This document shows positions 44,045 through 53,146 of a stretch of DNA of 64,000 nt, piece by piece. Position numbers and translations under genes: made by a program. Position 1 is the first letter of the stretch, and each line of letters starts with the position of its first letter. Origin of the DNA: Winogradskyella litoriviva (lineage in GTDB: Bacteria; Bacteroidota; Bacteroidia; Flavobacteriales; Flavobacteriaceae); assembly GCF_013249065.1 (NCBI RefSeq), contig NZ_JABRWQ010000004.1, positions 248,001 through 312,000 on the forward strand, written 5' to 3'. The notes under the pieces were generated by a model. The model was not told the origin of the DNA, did not search any database, and worked only from the letters and a program-made list of their open reading frames with translations.

Positions 44045-45475
44045 TTACCAGACATAAGTACCAACTGCACCTGCTTTTAAAGAGGTCGAAATGGATTCGC
44101 CTGGCGTTTTTATGTTAAATGCTTTATCTATGGCCGTATTATTAACAACAATAACTACTATAGTACCTTCTGGTGTTTCAAAGGCAACATTTGGTAAGTC
44201 TGTTGAATAATTAGAAGCTATTCTATGCGATCCTGGTCGTACAAATTTGGATGCATGCGCAATGATATAATAACCTACATTTCTTTGTACCGTATTTCCA
44301 TTTATAGTTATTCCACCTAAACACTCTGTACAACCACCAGGTGTATGCGGCTCTAAACTAGCGTTAGAGGATAAATTCCACTCTAATACCGTTTTACTCC
44401 AGTTACGGGTTGCTCCTATAATTAATTCTCTAGTGTGCCACAATAAGTTATCTTCAAACGCACTATTTACACCAACCCATTGCTCTGTAAAGTATAAGTT
44501 CTTATCAGGATGTAGATTGTGCACAGTAGTAAGATTATTTATAGTACCACTGTATAAATGAAATGCAGAACCATCAATGTATGAATTTGCTTGAGGATCA
44601 TCTAAAATACTCGTTGCATACCAAGGATTATCTGCGTTATGATCCCATATTATAATTTTAGTATCGATGTTAGCGGCATTAAAAGCTGGGCCTAAATGCG
44701 TTTTAATAAATAAAGCCTGATCCGTAGGTTCCATATACATACTAGGATTATTCCCATCATGATGTGGTTCATTTTGTACTGTTATAGCATCGATGGTAAT
44801 ACCTGCTGCTGCATAGGCCTGAATGTACTTTACAAAGTAATTGGCATAGGTTGAAAAATATTCGGGCTTAAGACTTCCGCCAATAGAATTGTTATTAGTT
44901 TTCATCCATGATGGTGCAGACCATGGTGATCCCAATATTTTTATGTCTGGATTTATGGCGAGAATTTCATTTAATACAGGGATAAGATGTTCTTCATCTC
45001 TCGCTATAGAGAATTGTTCTAAATTCTCATCTGTTTCTCCAGTAGATAAATCATTGTATGTAAATGGTTCTGCATCCAAATCAGATGCTCCAATGCTTAC
45101 TCGTAAGTAACTTATACCTATATGCTCTTCATTAAATAATTCATCTAAAATTGTTGCCCTTTCGGCAGAGTCCATGTTATTTAAATGCAATGCACTGCCA
45201 CCCGTTAAAGAAAATCCAAATCCATCCATTTCCTGATATATTACCTCAGGATTAACTGTTATCGAGAAATTTATATTTTCTGAAAACAAAGGCGGATTTG
45301 TAGATTGTAAACTTAATAACGCCGATTTATCTGCTTCTGTTACATATAAATCTACATTGCTGTAGGTAATCGTTGATTCTGGGTCTGTTGGATTAGAATC
45401 ATTAGAGTCAGAATCGTTGGAAGAACAATTTATAAAAATCGTAATTGAAGATATTAGTATTAGGAACTTGCTCAT
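44045..45475 (-). CDS. GH30 glycoside hydrolase, lipoprotein
   Basis: The start at 45475 (MSKFLILISS) gives a lipoprotein signal with C17; the upstream ATG at 45514 adds an unneeded leader. Counted from that upstream ATG, the acid/base is E249 in ITVQNEPHH and the nucleophile E344 in LYFTEQWVG (subtract 13 for the chosen start). The segments MDGFGFSLTGGSA and LGSPWSAPSWMKTNN are typical of GH30_1/30_3. It is followed 17 bases later by the second GH30 gene. Together they suggest separate endo and side-chain activities on a beta-1,6-containing glucan. Confidence 0.92.
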   Translation of the reverse strand: MSKFLILISSITIFINCSSNDSDSNDSNPTDPESTITYSNVDLYVTEADKSALLSLQSTNPPLFSENINFSITVNPEVIYQEMDGFGFSLTGGSALHLNNMDSAERATILDELFNEEHIGISYLRVSIGASDLDAEPFTYNDLSTGETDENLEQFSIARDEEHLIPVLNEILAINPDIKILGSPWSAPSWMKTNNNSIGGSLKPEYFSTYANYFVKYIQAYAAAGITIDAITVQNEPHHDGNNPSMYMEPTDQALFIKTHLGPAFNAANIDTKIIIWDHNADNPWYATSILDDPQANSYIDGSAFHLYSGTINNLTTVHNLHPDKNLYFTEQWVGVNSAFEDNLLWHTRELIIGATRNWSKTVLEWNLSSNASLEPHTPGGCTECLGGITINGNTVQRNVGYYIIAHASKFVRPGSHRIASNYSTDLPNVAFETPEGTIVVIVVNNTAIDKAFNIKTPGESISTSLKAGAVGTYVW

Positions 45476-45570
45476 TCTGAATATTTTAAACTTTTCATTT
45501 ATACGGTCTAACATACTATTTATAATATATAGGTTAATTAAAGTGATTATTTAATTACAGATTAATTAAA

Positions 45571-45597
45571 GCCCACATCCATAACAGAACATGGGCC
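45571..45597 (-). terminator. Possible hairpin after the SusE-like gene
   Basis: On the minus strand GCCCA and TGGGC can pair across a 17-base loop, followed by a short T-rich run (TTTAATT). It lies between the SusE-like gene and the first GH30 gene and may reduce expression of downstream enzyme genes. Confidence 0.4.
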
Positions 45598-45638
45598 TTA
45601 AAATCTAAATAAATAAACAAATTCAAATAATTTTCTTC

Positions 45639-46505
45639 TTAATTTGATGCTCGCATTTCTACATTATCTATAGAAATACCATCTAATAAATTTTCGCCAC
45701 CACATTTAATAACTAAATAAATAGTACCTGTCGCTTCTGCAATAAATTTTCCTGGCTCGCCTGGGTAAACCGTGTCTCCACATCCTACTTCCGATAATAA
45801 ACCACTGAATGGCGTATCACCACAACCAGACCAGTAATTTATTGAGGCTAATATGCCTCCTGCAGAATAATCGTTTCCATCAACCGGTTGTGTTGCTGAA
45901 GCAAAAACTTCAAACCAGGTATTAATAATTCCTGAAGTAGAACTCGCTAACATATCAATGTTATATGTTTGTCCTTCTACAACCTCAATAGCTTGGTAGA
46001 TGGCCTTTTGATTCCATCCACCACCTTGTATGGTTGCTTTTCCATCGGCGAAGGTCCATTCTGCACCAGATGCACTTATATTAAGAACCGTCCATTCAGC
46101 AATATCATCTGCAGTGTCAAATTTTCCTCCTCTTACAATGTTCCCAAATAATGGGTCCGAAGTTTCAACTTCTATGATTTGAGATACTGTTGACTCGGCA
46201 CCACCAATACCGGAAACTTTATGTTGAACGGTATAGGTCCCTGCATCCGGATAAAATACTTCTTCACTATTTCCGCCTGTAAAAAAACCAGCGCCAATGC
46301 CAAGATTCCAACTTGAAGTAATATAGCTGTTGTTAGATTCTAACATATAAGTATTATTTACTCCTGATACTTCCGTAACAGAAAAACTTGCATCCATATC
46401 TGTCGCTGTGAGTCCATTACCATTTCCAATTTCATCTGGTTGACAGGAAAAAGTGACCGTTATTAAAGCAACAGCAATTAGCTTAATAGCCCATTTTAAT
46501 TTCAT
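45639..46505 (-). CDS. SusE-position surface glycan-binding lipoprotein
   Basis: The start at 46505 (MKLKWAIKLIA) gives a lipoprotein signal with C21 in VTFSCQPDE. A PKD-like module (about 30-115) precedes a jelly-roll, CBM-like domain (about 130-288) with GGKFDTADDIAEWTV, WNQKAIYQAIEVVEGQTYNI and FIAEATGTIYLVIKCGG. The latter is homologous to the first domain of the T9SS protein at 51283-52899. It lies in the usual SusE/SGBP place after SusD and probably binds laminarin at the surface. Confidence 0.8.
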   Translation of the reverse strand: MKLKWAIKLIAVALITVTFSCQPDEIGNGNGLTATDMDASFSVTEVSGVNNTYMLESNNSYITSSWNLGIGAGFFTGGNSEEVFYPDAGTYTVQHKVSGIGGAESTVSQIIEVETSDPLFGNIVRGGKFDTADDIAEWTVLNISASGAEWTFADGKATIQGGGWNQKAIYQAIEVVEGQTYNIDMLASSTSGIINTWFEVFASATQPVDGNDYSAGGILASINYWSGCGDTPFSGLLSEVGCGDTVYPGEPGKFIAEATGTIYLVIKCGGENLLDGISIDNVEMRASN

Positions 46506-46534
46506 ATTTAATATCATAATAAATTTTTTAAATA

Positions 46535-48055
46535 TTAATAATTAGGATTTTGTTCCAATAAGGTGTTTTCCAATTCAGCAAGTGGTATAGGTAATATTTC
46601 ATTTTTACCAGGTGTAAATCCTTTAAACGCCAAAGCTGTTGCTGCATTACCGGTTCTAACTAAATCGTACCATCTGTGCCCTTCTCCTGCGAGTTCTAAA
46701 CGTCGTTCTTGCATTATGGCGTCTAAAGAAACTGGCACAGAAGGCAATCCTACTCTAGCTCTAACCGCATCTAATAATGCTTGAGCACGTGTACCTGTTC
46801 CTCCTAATGCTTCTGCTTCCATTAAATAGGTGTCTGCCAAACGCATCATATAGGTGTGTTGTTTGTAATTTAGTACACTTGCTCCACCTCCTGTAGATAC
46901 ATCTGAGTTAAAAGGCATAAACTTTTTAAGATAATAGCCAGTATATTGATAGCTTTCTTCTAATTGAACTTCACCAGAATCAACATAAGCCTGTAGGTTT
47001 TCAATGGTATCGTCAAACCTAGGGTCGCCATCTAACGCATCATATAGGCTTTGAGTAATTATGTTAAATCCCCAACCTGCTGCATAATCAGGGGCTGTTG
47101 ATCCAGCTGTGCGTACATAGCCTCTTGGACCGCACATTACGTTTAAGCTATTACCTTCATCTGCACCTGATCCCCAAAACCACCAGTCTGCATTACTCTG
47201 ATCAGAGTGTGCTATTTCAATGATTGATTCCGTATTATAAATATTACTTATGTTCCATAAATCTGAAAAATCATCTAATAATTTATAACCAAATGCACTT
47301 GTAGAACCTGGTGTACCATTCACTTCTGCAAATTGAGCTGCTGCTTCACTGTTTTTACCTTGATATAAGTAAACTTTTCCTAAAAGTGCTTTAACTGCAC
47401 CTTGTGTAAGTCGTCCTGCTTCATTTTCTAAATCTAAGGATACCGGTAATCCAGAAATTGCTTCAGATAAATCCGTCTCTATTTGAGCATATACATCATT
47501 TGGGTCGGCTTGCGTTACACTATATATATCATCAGTCCCTAGAGGAGATGTAATTAATGGAATGTTTCTAAACAGTCTTACCAATTCAAAATAATAAATG
47601 GCTCGTAACGCTTTTGTTTCGGCTGTAAATCTTGCTTTGGTTGTCGTCGCCATATCAACGCCTGGAAGTTTTAATAGTAACGTATTCGCTCTAAAAATAC
47701 CTTGGTAAAAATCATTCCAATAACTGGTCGCAATGGTAGATTCGCTAATCGTATAATTAGAAAATGCTTGCAATTGTGAGCCATCTGATGAACTTCCTCC
47801 TCCCGTATAATGATCATCAGAACCAGAGTTTAACAGCGAAATCATATTTTCAAAACCTCGAGATTGTTTGCCAATTACATCGTAAACAGCGATTAATCCA
47901 GAATAGGCTTCAGATTCATTTCTATAGTAATTATCTTCTAACAATGTACCTGTAGTATCTACTTCAATATAATCAGTATTACAAGAAATAGTAAGAAGCA
48001 TTATTGGTAAACCAATAAAGAAATACATTTTTCTACTTAATTTGTTTGCTTTCAT
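46535..48055 (-). CDS. susD: SusD/RagB-family outer-membrane lipoprotein
   Basis: The start at 48055 (MKANKLSRK) gives a lipoprotein signal with C25 in LTISCNTD and lies 14 bases after the SusC stop codon; the ATG at 48088 would overlap SusC. The protein shows SusD features: an N-terminal SusD-like domain, TPR-like helices (ETKALRAIYYFELVRLFRNI) and the C-terminal QERRLELAGEGHRWYDLVRTG. It forms the lid of the SusC pore and binds glycan. The gene follows SusC, as in most PULs. Confidence 0.95.
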   Translation of the reverse strand: MKANKLSRKMYFFIGLPIMLLTISCNTDYIEVDTTGTLLEDNYYRNESEAYSGLIAVYDVIGKQSRGFENMISLLNSGSDDHYTGGGSSSDGSQLQAFSNYTISESTIATSYWNDFYQGIFRANTLLLKLPGVDMATTTKARFTAETKALRAIYYFELVRLFRNIPLITSPLGTDDIYSVTQADPNDVYAQIETDLSEAISGLPVSLDLENEAGRLTQGAVKALLGKVYLYQGKNSEAAAQFAEVNGTPGSTSAFGYKLLDDFSDLWNISNIYNTESIIEIAHSDQSNADWWFWGSGADEGNSLNVMCGPRGYVRTAGSTAPDYAAGWGFNIITQSLYDALDGDPRFDDTIENLQAYVDSGEVQLEESYQYTGYYLKKFMPFNSDVSTGGGASVLNYKQHTYMMRLADTYLMEAEALGGTGTRAQALLDAVRARVGLPSVPVSLDAIMQERRLELAGEGHRWYDLVRTGNAATALAFKGFTPGKNEILPIPLAELENTLLEQNPNY

Positions 48056-48068
48056 AATTTTTCTTTTT

Positions 48069-51000
48069 TTAAAACTGTAGATTAACACCTAATTGGTTTG
48101 TAATGGCTTGTGGATAATAACCACGGTCAATTCCAAATATTCCACCTCCTATTTCTGGGTCGTACCCGCTATAATTGGTGAATGTTAATAGGTTTTCTGA
48201 GGTTATATATATTCTTAATCTGTCAATACCAAATTTCTTTAAAGTTTCTGACGGTAATGAATATCCAATTTGAATGGTTTTAAATCTTAAATAATCGCCA
48301 TCTTCTAAATAAAAATCCGATGGATTCGAAAAGTTATTATTAGTATCATTGGTGGTTAATCTCGGATACGTATTTGATGTCCCTTCTCCTACCCATCTTC
48401 CCAATGCGGCAGTTTGATAATTAGCATTTTCTATATCAAGTCTTCTTAAACCTTGGAAGATTTTGTTGCCAGTAGCCCCTTGACAAAAGACCATAAAATC
48501 AAAATTTTTATAATCTAAATTTAATGTAAATCCGAAAGTAGCTTTAGGTATGGAGCTTCCTAAGAAATCCCTGTCATCAGCGTCAATATTACCATCATCA
48601 TCTAAATCTTGCCATTTAAAGTCACCTGGCTGTGCATTAGGTTGTATTACTGTCCCTTCCGAATTAACATAATTATCAATTTCTGATTGGTTTTGAAAGA
48701 TGCCATTAGTTCTAAAACCATAGAAAGAATTTATCGCCTCACCAACTTCTGTTCTTGTAATTGGATATGTACTTGATTGAAAAGATCCATCAGAATAAAA
48801 ATCAACCGTTCCTAAATTTGTAACCGTATTTTTTAAGAATGAAACATTTCCGTTTAACGACAATCTAAAATCATTAAATGTCTTACTGTAACCAAGCTCT
48901 ATATCAACTCCCGTATTTTCCATATCACCTACATTCCCTGTTGGACTACCAACAGACCCTACATAACCTGGTAATGGCACTGCGCGTAATATTCCTGAGG
49001 TTTCTTTTTTAAACCAATCAAATCCAACCGTTATATTATTTAAAACGCGTGCATCAAAACCAATATTTAGCTGACTAGTTTCTTCCCATTTTAAATCTGG
49101 ATTTGATGGAGCGTTTGGACTACTACCAATTACAACAGAACCAGAGGTGCCTATCGTATAGTTTCTTCCGTCGCCAATGGTAGCTAAATAAGCATAATCT
49201 GCAGAACTATCATTACCTGAGACGCCATAACCACCTCGTATTTTAAGTTGGTTAATAATGTCATTATTCTCTAAAAAACTTTCTTTGGTTGGTACCCAAC
49301 CTAAAGATACGGATGGAAATACACCATATTTATTATTACTACCAAAACGTGTAGAGCCATCACGTCTTACAATGGCGGTTAATAAATATTTTTCATCATA
49401 ATCGTAAGTTAATCTAGTAAACAAAGAAGTAACTCTATGCTCTACTCCTGTATATGCAGATGCTGTTATTTGGTCTTCAGGAACTGAGAAATTAAAAGAT
49501 GCTTCTTGGTAATTATCTACAGGAATACCAAAATACGTAACAGTTTCACCAGAACTTTTATTATCAACATATACACCTTGGCCAAGTAACAAACTAAAGT
49601 TATGTTTATTTAAAGATTTTGTATAAGACAGTGTATTTTCAATATTCCAGCCAAAACCTTTATTGGTACTTCTAGAAATATTATTTTGTGTTGTGATAGA
49701 AGAGGCATTTAAATAAGATACTGGTGTATAACTCTCAGAGCCCCAATACGCTAATTTACCTGCCAGTGTAGTTCTAAATCTTAAACCTTCTATTGGTTCT
49801 ACTTCTAAATAGGCATTTCCTACAAAATTATCGGCCCAACCATAATTTCCTAAAAGAGTTTGCTGGTATGCTAATGGATTAGACATTTCCTGTGCTACCA
49901 AACTCGAAATACCATAAGGATTTCCGTTAGAATCTCTCCAAATACCAGTATTGGTATATGGTGCTTGGTTGATAAGAACTGGATCGGTTTCTACTGCTGG
50001 TGTTAAAGGGTCTAAATTTATTGCAGATGATAACGGACCACCAAATTCACTATTGGTATTCCCTATTCCGATATTTTTTTCATGCGAATACCCAACCGTT
50101 TGCCCAAATCTAATTGACTTTGTTATGTTGTGTGTTGAGTTTAAACGAATATTTTTTCTTGTATAATTCGAAATATCGGTCATTACAATACCTTCTTGGT
50201 CATTATATCCAAAAGAAGCAAAAAATTTAGAAACCTCATTACCACCACTTAAACTCAATTCATGACTAGTTCTAATAGCACTATCATTAAAGATTTCAGA
50301 TTGCCAATCCGTGCCTTCTCCATAAGACTCAGGATTAGAAAACAAAATACCACCACCACCATTTACAGATTTTTCATTTAATAAAGTGGCATATTCTGTG
50401 GCATTTAACAAATCTAATTTTCTTGCAGCAGTGGATATGCCAGTGTAACCATTGTAATTAACACTCAGTTTACCTGTTTTTCCTTTTTTCGTTGTAATAA
50501 GTATTACACCAGTTGCTGCTCTAGAACCATAAATAGCCTGAGAAGCACCATCTTTTAATACCTCTACAGATTCTATATCAGATTGATTTAAAAATCCAAT
50601 ACCACCAGAGTCTACTATTACACCATCAACTACCCATAAAGGTTCATTGTTATTTAAGGTAGTAATACCTCTAACGCGTACAGTTGATGAAGATCCTGGT
50701 TGACCTGCATTTGCTGCTATAGTAACACCAGACACTCTACCTTGTAAGGTTTGTTCTACTCTCGTAATTGGTAAATCTTCAAGTTCACTTTGTTTAATTC
50801 CAGAAATGGCACCTGTAACAACACTTTTCTTTTGAGTACCATAACCGATAACTACAACCTCGTCTAGTCTAGCAAGGTCCTCAATTAATTGTACAGTAAT
50901 ACTAGACTTGTTTAGTATAACAATGTCTTGTGTAATATATCCTACATAACTAAACGATAATGTAGAGCCGACTTCTGCACTAATGGTAAAAGCGCCATCA

Positions 51001-51176
51001 AAATCTGTTGTTGTACCAGTACTAGTACCTTTAATAATAATGTTTACGCCAGGAATTGGCAATCCTGTTTCGTCATTAACAACGCCACTTATTGAAATTT
51101 CTTGGGCAAAAGAAAACCACGAAGAAATAATAAATAAAATCGTTAATGATTTTAAGATTAATTTGTTGTTTTTCAT
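48069..51176 (-). CDS. susC: SusC/RagA-family TonB-dependent transporter
   Basis: The 1035-residue protein has a signal peptide (to about 25) and a carboxypeptidase-D-like regulatory domain (27-110, GVVNDETGLPIPGVNIIIKG). The SusC linker DEVVVIGYGTQKKSVV follows (about 144-159), then the plug domain and a 22-strand barrel ending LGVNLQF. It imports oligosaccharides across the outer membrane with TonB energy. Position and partners argue for laminari-oligosaccharides. There is no extra anti-sigma-interacting domain, so regulation is likely through the upstream DUF6377 protein. Confidence 0.96.
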   Translation of the reverse strand: MKNNKLILKSLTILFIISSWFSFAQEISISGVVNDETGLPIPGVNIIIKGTSTGTTTDFDGAFTISAEVGSTLSFSYVGYITQDIVILNKSSITVQLIEDLARLDEVVVIGYGTQKKSVVTGAISGIKQSELEDLPITRVEQTLQGRVSGVTIAANAGQPGSSSTVRVRGITTLNNNEPLWVVDGVIVDSGGIGFLNQSDIESVEVLKDGASQAIYGSRAATGVILITTKKGKTGKLSVNYNGYTGISTAARKLDLLNATEYATLLNEKSVNGGGGILFSNPESYGEGTDWQSEIFNDSAIRTSHELSLSGGNEVSKFFASFGYNDQEGIVMTDISNYTRKNIRLNSTHNITKSIRFGQTVGYSHEKNIGIGNTNSEFGGPLSSAINLDPLTPAVETDPVLINQAPYTNTGIWRDSNGNPYGISSLVAQEMSNPLAYQQTLLGNYGWADNFVGNAYLEVEPIEGLRFRTTLAGKLAYWGSESYTPVSYLNASSITTQNNISRSTNKGFGWNIENTLSYTKSLNKHNFSLLLGQGVYVDNKSSGETVTYFGIPVDNYQEASFNFSVPEDQITASAYTGVEHRVTSLFTRLTYDYDEKYLLTAIVRRDGSTRFGSNNKYGVFPSVSLGWVPTKESFLENNDIINQLKIRGGYGVSGNDSSADYAYLATIGDGRNYTIGTSGSVVIGSSPNAPSNPDLKWEETSQLNIGFDARVLNNITVGFDWFKKETSGILRAVPLPGYVGSVGSPTGNVGDMENTGVDIELGYSKTFNDFRLSLNGNVSFLKNTVTNLGTVDFYSDGSFQSSTYPITRTEVGEAINSFYGFRTNGIFQNQSEIDNYVNSEGTVIQPNAQPGDFKWQDLDDDGNIDADDRDFLGSSIPKATFGFTLNLDYKNFDFMVFCQGATGNKIFQGLRRLDIENANYQTAALGRWVGEGTSNTYPRLTTNDTNNNFSNPSDFYLEDGDYLRFKTIQIGYSLPSETLKKFGIDRLRIYITSENLLTFTNYSGYDPEIGGGIFGIDRGYYPQAITNQLGVNLQF

Positions 51177-51282
51177 ATTAGTTTAGATTTAATTTTTCGT
51201 TTTTGTACCTCTTAAGAAACTTGTAATCTTGTACTGCTGATTTAACAACAAAACCAAATCATATCGTTTCTAGAAATACCGA

Positions 51283-52899
51283 TTATCTTTTTATTAATTT
51301 TCGAGTTGCATTTCCTAATTCAGTTGTAATATTTGTAACATAAATTCCTGGTGCTAAACTTGAAGCATCAACATTGGCTTGCAATGCATCTGGTTTTAAA
51401 GTAATTACTTTATGTCCTAATAGGTTAAACACTTCTATTAATTTTATTGTTTCATTTTTAGTAGAAATATGCCAAGAATTATTTGTTGGATTTGGGCTGG
51501 TCTTAAGTTCAGATATGTCATAAGCATCTACACCCAAAGGTGCGCCTGTATAAAAATACAAGTTATCAACATAGAATGTAGCATTGGTGAATCCTAGAGA
51601 ACTATTCCCTGTTCCTTGTCCATTGCCATCAAATGTTTCTGTATCAAATTTAAATTGATGAATATCTGCAAAAGAAAAACCAGCATTTATTCCTGTAAAA
51701 TATGTTAATGGAATATCGACACTTACCCATTGATTTTGTGCCGCAGACGGAATAATATACGCTACTTCTCCTGTAGATGCGCTTATTGGTGAAACTCTAA
51801 ATTGTGTGCCATCGCCTGTCCAATAATCAAAATGTAAATAGTCTCTGCCTGAAACATCCATTTGATCAAAAGTTATACCTTGGTAATTTAATCCTGCGTA
51901 TTTTAAAGTATTGTTTGCATTAATGACTTCTTCTGTCATTACCGTAGTTTGTCCCCAACCTGGATTATAATTTGGATTAGCAGGTGGTGTATACATATCG
52001 CTGTAAATTGCATCCGCATCAATTTGAGGATATGTAGGGTCAGCTGCGTCTACATTTGGTATTGTAGCTGTGAAAGAAACCATGTAATCCATTGTAGTTG
52101 ACAAATCTTGTGAAGTTACTGTCACCATAGTTGTTCCTGGGATTCCCGAGGCTGGTGTTATAACCGCATTAGCTCCAGCTGCTGCTGTAGTAACAGTAAC
52201 CGTTGGAACTGTTGTGGTTCCATAAAGCATATCATAATTATAGTTTGTTGTGCCAGATGCAAAACCAGAAACAGTAATACCATCTACTTGTAAATCACTT
52301 AGAGTAGCATTTGTACCATCTGTTGGTGTAACATCCATTAAGGTTAAGTTATCTATAACAACATTTGTAGTTCCATAAGTTTCCCCACCTGATCTAAATA
52401 TTAAATAATAGGTTCCAGTTGCGGTAACTTCGATTTGATTTGGAGGAGTGCCTGGATCACATCCCGCAGCAGAAGCCAAACCACTATATGTTAATGTACT
52501 TCCACAATCCCAAAAATGAAACGCTCTTATTAGTGAAGAAGCACCATCCTCTGCATTATAATCATCGTTTTGAACTGGCTCAGTTTGCCCAATCCAAACT
52601 TCACCCCAAGCATTTACAATATTTGTATATGCCATATCCATATCAAATTGATAGGTTTTACCAGCTTCTAAGCTTACTGAAGTATAAATACCCATATGCT
52701 TCCATTCTATATTTGAAGTCTCGCTAAAAGTAGCAACACCTCCTGCTATGGTTACAGCCCCAAACGTATTTGAAGCATCATTATGGTTAACAACAGTCCA
52801 ACCTGTCGCGTCATCAAAAGATCCATTTGAAATTAAGTTTTGAGCGAAAAAATTTGTTGTCCCAAGCAACGCAATAACTAATAATGTAATTTTCCTCAT
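51283..52899 (-). CDS. T9SS-secreted multi-domain glycan-binding protein
   Basis: The 538-residue protein has a signal peptide (to about 19) and a CBM-like jelly-roll (about 20-190; NGSFDDATGWTVVNHND and ATGTYYLIFRSGGETY). A cadherin-like beta-sandwich module (about 195-280) comes next, then a second jelly-roll (about 290-455), and finally a type IX secretion sorting domain (about 462-538) with SPNPTNN and a C-terminal KLIKR. The first domain is related to the SusE-like protein of this locus. It is probably exported to the surface to bind glucan. It starts the transcript before SusC (106-base gap). Confidence 0.82.
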   Translation of the reverse strand: MRKITLLVIALLGTTNFFAQNLISNGSFDDATGWTVVNHNDASNTFGAVTIAGGVATFSETSNIEWKHMGIYTSVSLEAGKTYQFDMDMAYTNIVNAWGEVWIGQTEPVQNDDYNAEDGASSLIRAFHFWDCGSTLTYSGLASAAGCDPGTPPNQIEVTATGTYYLIFRSGGETYGTTNVVIDNLTLMDVTPTDGTNATLSDLQVDGITVSGFASGTTNYNYDMLYGTTTVPTVTVTTAAAGANAVITPASGIPGTTMVTVTSQDLSTTMDYMVSFTATIPNVDAADPTYPQIDADAIYSDMYTPPANPNYNPGWGQTTVMTEEVINANNTLKYAGLNYQGITFDQMDVSGRDYLHFDYWTGDGTQFRVSPISASTGEVAYIIPSAAQNQWVSVDIPLTYFTGINAGFSFADIHQFKFDTETFDGNGQGTGNSSLGFTNATFYVDNLYFYTGAPLGVDAYDISELKTSPNPTNNSWHISTKNETIKLIEVFNLLGHKVITLKPDALQANVDASSLAPGIYVTNITTELGNATRKLIKR

Positions 52900-53146
52900 G
52901 TTTATTTATTTAGAATTATTTAACAAATTAAACGAAGAGTCCTGGAAAGTACAATGGAAAGTAGACTTAAAGTAGATATTTATTTAAAGATTTTTTTTTT
53001 AAATATCTCGTTAAGAGTAATTTGTATTTTAAATACTTAATTAAAAAAGTAGTATTTTTATATGGAATTGGTAGGTTAAAATATCAATATAAGCAACTAT
53101 TGAGTTAATTTATAGCATAAAATAGAGAAAAAATATGGGTATTTAC

